Origin: Parablautia sp. Marseille-Q6255
Lineage (GTDB): Bacteria; Bacillota; Clostridia; Lachnospirales; Lachnospiraceae
Direction: 5' to 3'
DNA length: 64,000 nt
NCBI RefSeq assembly: GCF_951230155.1
Contig: NZ_CATNVD010000012.1
Coordinates: 62,001-126,000 of the forward strand
Shown piece after piece: positions 9,473 through 16,933 of this stretch (its first letter is position 1; every line of letters starts with the position of its first letter). The notes beneath the pieces were generated by a model. It did not search any database, was not told the origin of the DNA, and saw only the letters and a list, made by a program, of their open reading frames with translations. The position numbers were made by a program, and so were the translations under genes.

Positions 9473-10834
9473 TCAGCCTACGCCGCCGCCAACATCCGCG
9501 CCAAGCCCTTTACATGTATAAGTCCAGACGATCACATCTCCATCTTCAAGTTCATAAGAGGAACAGCCATAATTCGGAAACCAGCCATTGACCTTGTACA
9601 TCCAGCCGGATTCATTTCCGCAGTCGAACTCGTAAAGATGATTGATTCCTTCTATGTAATAACTGTTGTAAAGCGGAGTCCAGGCATACTCAAGCTGAAT
9701 ACCTGCATAATTGCAGACACGCTCCAGTACATCAAACACCGTGTCACCCTCGTTAAACTCTACTGTACTCGTACTCAGGATACATCCGTTTGCCGGAACG
9801 TACGCCTCTTTGCCCCTGGAGAGATCTTTCATATTGTCGAGAATCGTATCACAGCGAATCTCAATCGTACATTCCAGAATATCCTCATATTGCTCCCCGC
9901 TGCCTTCCTGCTGCGGCACATATTCTTCCACATAGTTTTCATCTGCAGCATCCTCCTCACCGGAGAGCACTGCCTGCGTATCCTGCGTCAGATCGGTTTC
10001 ACTTCCGTCTGTCATTTCTGTCTCTCCCGCTCCAGCCTGAGACTCATCCTGCCGCTTCGCCTCTTCCAGAGCGATGCGCTCTGCATTGAGGCTTTCCTCC
10101 AATGCAGCCATCTTTTCTGCTTCCCGGTCGTCAATGACTTTCTGAAGCTGTGCCGCCGAAAAGCAAAGTTCATTTTTGCTGTCACATTTCTGCGCCTGTA
10201 TGAGCACAAACTCACTCAGCGTCTGCGCCTGCAATTCACTGACAGAAACTTCTTTTTCCCCGTCCTCCTGCGTAAGGATCTGCATCGTCTCTCCAGCAGA
10301 TACCGTCTCCTGTGTGCCGTCTCCTGCAGTCACATCTGTCTCGCCGCCAAACATATACAACGTATCAGAGCCGCTTTGTATATCTGCAAATAAAACATTT
10401 CCCGACGCAGAAAGCTGATTGTCTCCAAATTGCAATACAACGTTCTCGCCCATATTCAGCAGATCCGCAAAAGCTCCGCCCTTTTTCACACATATCTGCA
10501 GGCTGCCTTCGGAATCCTCCCCAATCGTAAGCTCTGTATTTTCATCAAGCACAAGTATACTGCCGTCACCGACTGCAAGCTCCACAGAGGACCCCTGCTT
10601 CGTCTCAACCACATCTCCGGTCATCAGCTCTACTCCGGATTTCAGGCTATAAGCGACACCCTTACGCTCGATATTAACAACACCTGATACCGTTTCACTG
10701 TTCATCAAAGATTTTCCGCCTGCGCCAAACCATCCTTTCAGGCTGCCGACCGCCAGCACCGCACAGACTGCAATGATCACGATCAATACTGCCATCAGTC
10801 CATTCAGCAGGCGTTTCTTTCTTTTTGTCTCCAT
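9473..10834 (-). CDS. Membrane-anchored FecR-like / DUF4430 (transcobalamin beta-domain-like) protein
   Basis: 453 residues. A signal-anchor helix (about 10-32) is followed by a FecR-like beta domain (about 48-165; GDVVETKQGSSVEL is typical), a charged Ala/Glu-rich helical segment (about 210-270), an acidic linker, and a C-terminal DUF4430 domain (about 318-445) with the hallmark SGWMYKVNGWFPNYG and LEDGDVIVWTYT. DUF4430 is related to the C-terminal domain of transcobalamin and intrinsic factor. It is the first gene after a cobalamin riboswitch and terminator, and starts behind GGAGGAGAAA. I infer a beta-domain partner for the alpha-barrel protein encoded next. FecR-like domains elsewhere act in sensing or polymer binding; its role here is unknown. 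Confidence 0.82.
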   Translation of the reverse strand: METKRKKRLLNGLMAVLIVIIAVCAVLAVGSLKGWFGAGGKSLMNSETVSGVVNIERKGVAYSLKSGVELMTGDVVETKQGSSVELAVGDGSILVLDENTELTIGEDSEGSLQICVKKGGAFADLLNMGENVVLQFGDNQLSASGNVLFADIQSGSDTLYMFGGETDVTAGDGTQETVSAGETMQILTQEDGEKEVSVSELQAQTLSEFVLIQAQKCDSKNELCFSAAQLQKVIDDREAEKMAALEESLNAERIALEEAKRQDESQAGAGETEMTDGSETDLTQDTQAVLSGEEDAADENYVEEYVPQQEGSGEQYEDILECTIEIRCDTILDNMKDLSRGKEAYVPANGCILSTSTVEFNEGDTVFDVLERVCNYAGIQLEYAWTPLYNSYYIEGINHLYEFDCGNESGWMYKVNGWFPNYGCSSYELEDGDVIVWTYTCKGLGADVGGGVG

Positions 10835-10910
10835 TTTCTCCTCCGTTTGTATCTGTACACATCACATTTTTATAATGCTATAATATTAAGAAAGCGAAAA
10901 CTTTCCCATA

Positions 10911-10943
10911 CTAAGAAAGTCATGCCTTTTCTTCTGGCATGAC
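10911..10943 (-). terminator. Intrinsic terminator of cobalamin riboswitch 1
   Basis: On the minus strand an 8-bp perfect stem (GTCATGCC / GGCATGAC) with a 9-base loop is followed by TTTCTTAG. It sits between the riboswitch and the FecR/DUF4430 gene, where an expression platform belongs. B12 binding is expected to favour it. Confidence 0.75.
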
Positions 10944-10964
10944 AAATACAGTAGTAAAAATTGC

Positions 10965-11127
10965 TGTACCTTCTTGAGTCCGAAGAATGATGTACACCAA
11001 TCACAAAGATAGATCTGACTTAAAGACATCGCTTCCAGGCAACAGTCTCATACAGTAGCGTTCCTGTGCGGGATTCTCACCCGACTTCCTATGCAAGGAT
11101 TGTCCCTTACATAAAATCCCTGTGATT
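10965..11127 (-). promoter_or_regulatory. Cobalamin riboswitch 1 (controls the ECF operon)
   Basis: Minus-strand RNA carries the cobalamin-riboswitch core GGTGAGAATCCCGC, then ACGCTACTGT, and the B12-box-like AAGTCAGATCTATCT. P1 closes with AATCACA (11121-11127) pairing perfectly with TGTGATT (10999-11005). A hairpin at 10965-10996 (TGTAC / GTACA plus TTCTT / AAGAA) follows P1 and has the loop TTCGGACTCA, which recurs in the two other copies; it is in the place expected for the P13/L13 regulatory hairpin. It lies between a consensus promoter and a terminator, consistent with repression by B12. Confidence 0.93.
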
Positions 11128-11137
11128 TATATGCTTT

Positions 11138-11166
11138 ATTATACTGTACTTTCAATACACTGTCAA
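11138..11166 (-). promoter_or_regulatory. Sigma-A promoter of the B12 ECF operon
   Basis: Minus-strand TTGACA (11161-11166), 17-bp spacer, TATAAT (11138-11143): a perfect consensus. Transcription would start about 7 bp further on, just ahead of riboswitch P1. Confidence 0.85.
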
Positions 11167-11190
11167 TTTTAAAAGAAGCTGCAGCTGCGT

Positions 11191-11234
11191 ATAAAACAGG
11201 CTGCCGACCGGTTATGTCCGATACGGCAGCCTGT
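11191..11234 (-). terminator. Terminator of the 1476-residue surface protein gene
   Basis: An 11-bp GC-rich stem (ACAGGCTGCCG / CGGCAGCCTGT) with a 17-base loop is followed by TTTTAT on the minus strand. It lies about 60 bp after the stop at 11297 and just upstream of the next promoter, so it separates the second and first B12 units. Confidence 0.85.
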
Positions 11235-11296
11235 CTCATCTCTCTTTGTTTTCCCTGGTTCTTACGGTCGCTGGATCATATTGTTCTTTTACCAGC

Positions 11297-12029
11297 TTAC
11301 TTTTTTGTTACTTTTACTGTCACGACAAACTTTTTACTGCCTGACTTCACCGTGATCTTCGCCTTTCCTGGCTTCACCGCTTTCACCACGCCCCTGGAGT
11401 TTACCGTCACGATCTTCTTATTCGAAGATGCATATGTGATCTTCTGTTTTGAAGTAAACGGCTTTACCTGCGGTCTCAGAGTTGTCTTCTTTCCCTTCGC
11501 AAGTGTCAGCTTCTTATCAAGACCTTCGATCTTCGTCGTCCGAACGTCTGATTTCTGCACCTTAACCGTCACCTTTTTCTTCAGACCGCTTTCCAGTGTG
11601 ATCGTCAGCTTCGCCTTTCCGGTTTTCTTGCCGGCAGTGATCTTTCCGTTCTTCGATACCCTGAAGATCTTCGTGTTGCTCGACTTGTAGGACTTCACAG
11701 AATCACCATTTGCAAGCCCCGTCACCTTAAAGCCCTTCGTAGACTGCTTTACTTTCAGCGTGATCTTGTTCGCCGTTACTTTCATTGTCGGCTTTAGCTT
11801 ACTGCCGGACTCTCTCGTCTCCTGCGCCTTGCAGACGGAACAGGTGCGCGTCTGCTTCTCTGCTGCAAATACAGTCGCATCAGACGCCTTTTTCCATGCG
11901 CCAAACTGATGTCCTGCCGCTTTTATGTTCTCCGTCTTTGTCTTGCCGCAGGAGGTACACGTATACGTCTTTACGCCGTCTGCCGTACAGGTCGCAGGCT
12001 TTGTCACCTTTCCTGTGTCCCACGTATGG
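11297..12029 (-). repeat. Near-identical 3' module, copy A
   Basis: This 733-bp segment aligns without gaps to 16201-16933 (constant offset 4904) with only scattered substitutions. It encodes the CxxC region and both Big_2-like domains of two different surface proteins. The flanking coding sequence is far less similar, so recent duplication or gene conversion of just this module is likely. Confidence 0.95.
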
Positions 12030-15000
12030 ATATGCTGCATTCCCGCAAGTGCTGCCTCTGCCTCTTTAAGCTTCTGCAAAGCCTCTGCGCAGACGAGCGC
12101 CTTCTGTGCATCCGTGAGTGCGTCATACATTGCTCTCGCCGTCTCCACGGTCTCCCGGTCTGCTTCTGTCAGCTTATCCACTGCCGGAATAGATGCGATG
12201 AATTCCTCAACTGCCTCTGCCTGCTGTTTGTCAAACATCTGGCTTTCTTCTTTCGTATAGTCATCTGTATAATGGAATACAACTCTATCCCCGTCTTTTA
12301 CATTCATCATTCCAACGCCAAGATCTGGATGAACACCATTCACTGTGAACATCCAGCCGGATTTCGGTCCGTTGTCAAATTCTTTAAGACTCTGTTCTTT
12401 CCACTCGATTCCTTCTATATAAATGTCGTACTCACTGCCTCTGCTCAGAATAGTAAAGCCATATTCTTCCGCAGCCTTTACCAAAACATCGTGAACTGTA
12501 GCATCGGGGTCCATATAATAAATCGTCTCAGGTACCCATGTCTCAAGATTGCCTGCTGCCAGTGTATGAACGATACCATCCTGATTACTGTTGTGCTCAT
12601 GATCGCCCATCAATGTAAAGCTTACCTTAGCGCCCTTTACCTGCTCTTCTCCGGAAAGCACCTCAACTGTTTTCTCCCCGTCTGCTGCAATAATGTCTGT
12701 CCACATCAGAGAGCCGGTGATTTTCAGCGTATACGTACCTGCCATTTCCGGTGTAAACTCTGCCGCACCGTTCATATCCGTCTGCAGCTGGGAAACCACG
12801 CCCTTTGGATCTTTTACCTCAATGCTTACAAAGGACTCTGCCTTTGGCTCTCCTGTGCCCATCATATCCGGGCTGAATACCTTTAATGAAACTGTTTCTC
12901 CGGCCTTTACTTCCGGAATCGCATCAAAGTACAGGTATCGGTCTGAATAACCGATCAGATCCTTATAAAGGAATACATTCAGCTGATCTGCGCTGTTTAA
13001 GACTGCTCTGCTGCAGGTGGCTCCGACTCCGCCCTCGAGCGGCATCTTATGATTGACCATGAAGCCTACCGCATTTGTTTCTTCGCCAAATATCGTCGTG
13101 ATCCAGCCGCTGTCATTTACATTCAAATACGCAGTCGGAGCTGCCGCGTAATCCTCACCGAAAATTTCCGCGTGGATCGCCGCGAGTGCATCCAGAACGG
13201 TGACCTCCTTCTCCAGATCTGCATCCTTGCTGTATCCATACTTTGCCGCCGCTCCAGCAGATACCGCAAGCGTTGGCGGAAGCTGCGTTTCCAGTCCGTC
13301 TGTGTTGCTCAACACCACTCTCACAGAAGCTGTCCTGGCGATTACCGAAGCTCTGCATTCGTCCACCACTCCCTGCAGTGTCTGAAGGGCTTCCTTATAC
13401 TGCTGTGCCGTTGCCCCCTCTGCATCCAGAACCGACTGCGCCTGTGCGATCGCTGCTTCCAGCTTTGCCTTCGTACCTGCCGGATACTCGCCCGGCTTCT
13501 CTCCCTCTGTCATCAAAGCCAGCAGTGCTTGTGCTTCTTTGATCTGCTTTGCCAGAGCATCTGCGTCGTTCTGAGTACCCTTTACTGTCACCGTTACGGA
13601 AACTTCCTGACGATAGAGCTTCTGAAGCTTTTCATTCTCCGGATGATCTTTTGCAAATTTTCCGTACTTCTCACTGCTGAGCATCGAGGTGATTGTCACC
13701 TGCGTATCCGTCTGCGGCTGCTGTGCAAGCACCAGATTCTCATGCTTTAAGATCGCAGGCTGTGAAGATTTAAAGTGATTATACCCGGCGCTCTCCATCT
13801 CCCAGGGATCATCAAACATATCATCTGCAATGATGCCCTCTCCGGTTGCCTGTGCCCGGTCATATATCCATACAGGCGCACCGCTCTCATCTACAGTCAT
13901 TTCTATAAACGTGTGAAGGTTTCCTGTAATCGAATCTTTGTCTGCATATACGCCATCATTCAGGCCGTCAAAGTAATGCGCCTTTGCAGTCTCCATTTTT
14001 TTAAGCTCCGCATCAAGCGCCGCGTCACTGATCATCCGCACCATGACCGGAACTTCACGTTTTACTGTTACCCCTTCTCTGGTAAAGGAAATCGTCAGAT
14101 TAACCGTTGTGTCATTGTCATGGAACAGATCGACCGATGCACGATAACCATTGATCGTGATGATCGGATTATCTGAAGTCACTGTAATTTCTTTATTCGC
14201 GAATACCAGCTTGCCTTTTTCATCTTTAATCCTCGTATAACGCGGAAGCTGAATATCACTCTGACAGTTATTCAGATCCACCGGTGCTTCTGTACCATAT
14301 GCGAGCAGCAGATCATTCGGATAATATTTATCAAGGATCGCCAGAAGATCCTTTTCATCCGGAGCGCTCTGCCCGTTTCCTTTTACGGTGACGGTAAAAG
14401 TCTTTTGGATCACTCCAAAGTCATCCACTGCTTCAACATTGGAATTCAGCACCGAATCGTTTGCATGAAATGATGCTGTCAAAGTTACCTGCGTATCCTT
14501 CTCCGGCTGTATCACCTTTCCCTTTTTCGGATCTGTCACACCGTCATAGCCTGTTGCCTCAACAGAAATGACAGACGGGTCGGATGACTCCCAGGTAATC
14601 TTGGACCATGCGTCAAATGCCTTCGTCCCTGTAATCTGAGGAAGCGTCAGATCTGCAGTCACTTCCGCAAGAGAAGTATTATTTCCTTTGATCGTCTCTT
14701 CCGTCAGCGTATCTGCCTCCTCCTGCATTTTTCCTTTAAAATACTCTCTGTCCCATCCGACGGTCACCGTGGTTGCAGCGGAGACGGATTCTGCGCTGTT
14801 GCAGCGGAACACGAACGTACATCTGACATTCTTTGTATTATTCCCGTATGTATTCAGCGTACCTTTATTATAGAGGATCGTACCGTCACCGGAAATATAT
14901 GCCATATCATCTGTTTCCTTTAAAGAAACGGTAACGCCTGACGTATCAAATGCATAGCCTTTCAGCTTGTCCTGCACAAATGTGATAATATTTTTATCCG

Positions 15001-15727
15001 TACTGTAATCCGGGCGGAGTGCACCAAGCGTTTTGTCAAATTCTTTCTTTACCGCATCCACCTTTGCCTGATCCACAGGATCGACCTCCACATCCGGCAT
15101 CATTTCTATTGTTTTCGTGAAAACAGATGCTTCTCCTGACGGAGTAAACGTACCGGATACCTCTTTATAGCCGGCAGCTGTAATATTGTATGTATAGCTG
15201 GTATACGGATCCATAGAATATGATCCGTCCTTATTTTGCTCAAGACTGATCACATCTCCCCAGTCATCCTCGTAAGATATATTCACGACCGCATCCTTAA
15301 TCGCCTGTTTATCTGCCGCAGATACCAGTGCAAAAGTTACTGTATATGTCTCAACAGTCACAGCTTCTTCGCCGTTTTGTACTGTCAAAGCCATATCTGT
15401 ATCCGGCGCAGCGTCTGCCGCAGAGCCGCCTACGACCTCCACGCCCTCTATGGAGAAGGCTCCTTCTGTCTCCTTTGTCTGTGCGTCCGCCAGACCATCC
15501 TCCGATACAGGCTCTGACTGCACCATCTCCAAAGACAGATCCTCTTCTTCTACGACCATCGCGTCAGGCTCTTCCACAAACTCTTCTGCAATCACATCCG
15601 CCGGTTCTTCCAGCACATAGGATTCTGCACTTACGTCTGTTGCCAAAGCACTAAGCGGTGCATTTACGAGCATCAGACCTGCCAGCAGTGAGCTCATCAC
15701 TGTGTTCCATAATTTCTTTTTTCGCAT
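11297..15727 (-). CDS. Giant secreted surface protein with DUF4430 domain(s), Ig-like domains and Big_2 C-terminus
   Basis: 1476 residues from the ATG at 15727, which follows AAGGAAGGAGAAGAAAC; the open frame continues upstream, but only through the riboswitch. It has a signal peptide (1-32), an acidic segment, atrophied bacterial Ig-like (aBig_2-type) domains (about 330-700), a FIVAR-like helical segment (about 720-796), a probable first DUF4430-like beta region (about 800-950), and a clear DUF4430 domain (about 1034-1157; KSGWMFTVNGVHPDLG and VKDGDRVVFHYTDD). Another helical segment, a CxxC-pair region (CTSCGKT, CSVCKAQ, about 1239-1305) and two Big_2-like Ig domains follow. No LPXTG motif or C-terminal helix is present. 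Cobalamin riboswitch 2 controls it, so a corrinoid-binding surface role is inferred. Confidence 0.8.
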   Translation of the reverse strand: MRKKKLWNTVMSSLLAGLMLVNAPLSALATDVSAESYVLEEPADVIAEEFVEEPDAMVVEEEDLSLEMVQSEPVSEDGLADAQTKETEGAFSIEGVEVVGGSAADAAPDTDMALTVQNGEEAVTVETYTVTFALVSAADKQAIKDAVVNISYEDDWGDVISLEQNKDGSYSMDPYTSYTYNITAAGYKEVSGTFTPSGEASVFTKTIEMMPDVEVDPVDQAKVDAVKKEFDKTLGALRPDYSTDKNIITFVQDKLKGYAFDTSGVTVSLKETDDMAYISGDGTILYNKGTLNTYGNNTKNVRCTFVFRCNSAESVSAATTVTVGWDREYFKGKMQEEADTLTEETIKGNNTSLAEVTADLTLPQITGTKAFDAWSKITWESSDPSVISVEATGYDGVTDPKKGKVIQPEKDTQVTLTASFHANDSVLNSNVEAVDDFGVIQKTFTVTVKGNGQSAPDEKDLLAILDKYYPNDLLLAYGTEAPVDLNNCQSDIQLPRYTRIKDEKGKLVFANKEITVTSDNPIITINGYRASVDLFHDNDTTVNLTISFTREGVTVKREVPVMVRMISDAALDAELKKMETAKAHYFDGLNDGVYADKDSITGNLHTFIEMTVDESGAPVWIYDRAQATGEGIIADDMFDDPWEMESAGYNHFKSSQPAILKHENLVLAQQPQTDTQVTITSMLSSEKYGKFAKDHPENEKLQKLYRQEVSVTVTVKGTQNDADALAKQIKEAQALLALMTEGEKPGEYPAGTKAKLEAAIAQAQSVLDAEGATAQQYKEALQTLQGVVDECRASVIARTASVRVVLSNTDGLETQLPPTLAVSAGAAAKYGYSKDADLEKEVTVLDALAAIHAEIFGEDYAAAPTAYLNVNDSGWITTIFGEETNAVGFMVNHKMPLEGGVGATCSRAVLNSADQLNVFLYKDLIGYSDRYLYFDAIPEVKAGETVSLKVFSPDMMGTGEPKAESFVSIEVKDPKGVVSQLQTDMNGAAEFTPEMAGTYTLKITGSLMWTDIIAADGEKTVEVLSGEEQVKGAKVSFTLMGDHEHNSNQDGIVHTLAAGNLETWVPETIYYMDPDATVHDVLVKAAEEYGFTILSRGSEYDIYIEGIEWKEQSLKEFDNGPKSGWMFTVNGVHPDLGVGMMNVKDGDRVVFHYTDDYTKEESQMFDKQQAEAVEEFIASIPAVDKLTEADRETVETARAMYDALTDAQKALVCAEALQKLKEAEAALAGMQHIHTWDTGKVTKPATCTADGVKTYTCTSCGKTKTENIKAAGHQFGAWKKASDATVFAAEKQTRTCSVCKAQETRESGSKLKPTMKVTANKITLKVKQSTKGFKVTGLANGDSVKSYKSSNTKIFRVSKNGKITAGKKTGKAKLTITLESGLKKKVTVKVQKSDVRTTKIEGLDKKLTLAKGKKTTLRPQVKPFTSKQKITYASSNKKIVTVNSRGVVKAVKPGKAKITVKSGSKKFVVTVKVTKK

Positions 15728-15783
15728 GTTTCTTCTCCTTCCTTTTTGCTTGATGAAGGATGGATCTGTCAATCTACTGCAAT

Positions 15784-15814
15784 AAAAAAAGCCATGCCGG
15801 ACTCCTCGACATAA
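15784..15814 (-). terminator. Intrinsic terminator of cobalamin riboswitch 2
   Basis: Minus-strand hairpin ATGTCG / CGGCAT (one G-U pair) followed by a run of seven T residues, placed between the riboswitch and the ATG at 15727. Its loop contains GAGTC, which could pair with the GACTC of the conserved hairpin loop just upstream and so form an alternative structure. Confidence 0.75.
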
Positions 15815-15841
15815 CTTATTACAGCTTACAAACAGATCGCC

Positions 15842-16012
15842 ACACTCCCCCTGAGTCCGAAAGGTCGTGCATCCATCGCAGGATAGACCTGACTTACAGC
15901 GCATCCGAAGTCCGCAAACCTCTGACCACACTGAATACAGTAGCGTTCCTGTGCAGGATTCTCACCTGCTTCCTGAGAAGATTGTTTTTTCTCTCCCCAA
16001 AATCCATACGAT
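15842..16012 (-). promoter_or_regulatory. Cobalamin riboswitch 2
   Basis: The same core is seen on the minus strand: CAGGTGAGAATCCTGC, ACGCTACTGT and AAGTCAGGTCTATCC. P1 is formed by ATCGTATG near 16012 with CTGCGAT near 15875, with one mismatch and a G-U pair. The post-P1 hairpin (GCAC / GTGT, loop TTTCGGACTCA) differs in stem sequence from copies 1 and 3 but keeps pairing, so the structure covaries. It sits between promoter 16026-16054 and a terminator, and controls the 1476-residue surface protein. Confidence 0.92.
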
Positions 16013-16025
16013 TTCATCTGTCTAA

Positions 16026-16054
16026 ATTATAGTCCTCTTATTTATTATTGTCAA
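16026..16054 (-). promoter_or_regulatory. Sigma-A promoter for riboswitch 2 unit
   Basis: Minus-strand TTGACA (16049-16054), 17-bp spacer, TATAAT (16026-16031). The predicted start falls just before riboswitch P1. Confidence 0.85.
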
Positions 16055-16123
16055 TAAAAATACTATTTTATCTTTATAAAATTTTAACAATTCAGACATC
16101 CGCCCGAATTAGCTGATGCTACA

Positions 16124-16164
16124 GGGGGTGTTGCAAAATACTGATCTATTTTGCAGCAGCCCCC
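16124..16164 (-). terminator. Strong hairpin after the 1807-residue surface protein gene
   Basis: A long inverted repeat of about 17 bp per arm (GGGGGTGTTGCAAAATA against TATTTTGCAGCAGCCCCC) with a short loop. It lies 37 bp beyond the stop at 16201 and upstream of the next promoter. No U-rich tail follows on the minus strand, so it may be a terminator of non-standard form or an mRNA 3'-end stabiliser. Confidence 0.6.
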
Positions 16165-16200
16165 GTCTTTCTCTGCCTGTCAATTCCTGCAGACTGCTTT

Positions 16201-16933
16201 TTATTTCTTTGTTACCTTTACTGTCACGACAAACTTTTTACTGCCTGACTTCACCGTGATCTTCGCCTTTCCCGGCTTCACCGCTTTCACCACGCCCCTG
16301 GAGTTTACCGTCACGATCTTCTTATTCGAAGATGCATATGTGATCTTCTCTTTTGAAGTGAACGGCTTTACCTGCGGTCTCAGAGTTGTCTTCTTTCCCT
16401 TCGCAAGTGTCAGCTTCTTATCAAGACCTTCGATCTTCGTCGTCCGAACGTCTGATTTCTGCACCTTAACCGTCACCTTTTTCTTCAGACCGCTTTCCAG
16501 TGTGATCGTCAGCTTCGCCTTTCCGGTTTTCTTACCGGCAGTGATCTTTCCGTTCTTCGATACCCTGAAGATCTTCGTATTGCTCGACTTGTAGGACTTC
16601 ACAGAATCACCATTTGCAAGCCCCGTCACCTTAAAGCCCTTCGTAGACTGCTTTACTTTCAGCGTGATCTTGTTCGCCGTTACTTTCATTGTCGGCTTTA
16701 ATTTACTGCCGGACTCTCTCGTCTCCTGCGCCTTGCAGACGGAACAGGTGCGCGTCTGCTTCTCTGCTGCAAATACAGTCGCATCAGACGTCTTTTTCCA
16801 TGCGCCAAACTGATGTCCTGCCGCTTTTATGTTCTCCGTCTTTGTCTTGCCGCAGGAAGTACACGTATACGTCTTTACGCCGTCTGCCGTACAGGTCGCA
16901 GGCTTTGTCACCTTTCCTGCGTCCCACGTATGT
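16201..16933 (-). repeat. Near-identical 3' module, copy B
   Basis: Partner of 11297-12029. The encoded C-terminal region differs from copy A at only about three residues (for example TSKEKIT here against TSKQKIT, and KKTSDAT against KKASDAT). Confidence 0.95.

Noticed and set aside
15728-15931. Open frame extension upstream of the 1476-residue surface protein start
   Set aside because: It reads through the terminator and riboswitch 2. The ATG at 15727 has a proper ribosome site and signal peptide.
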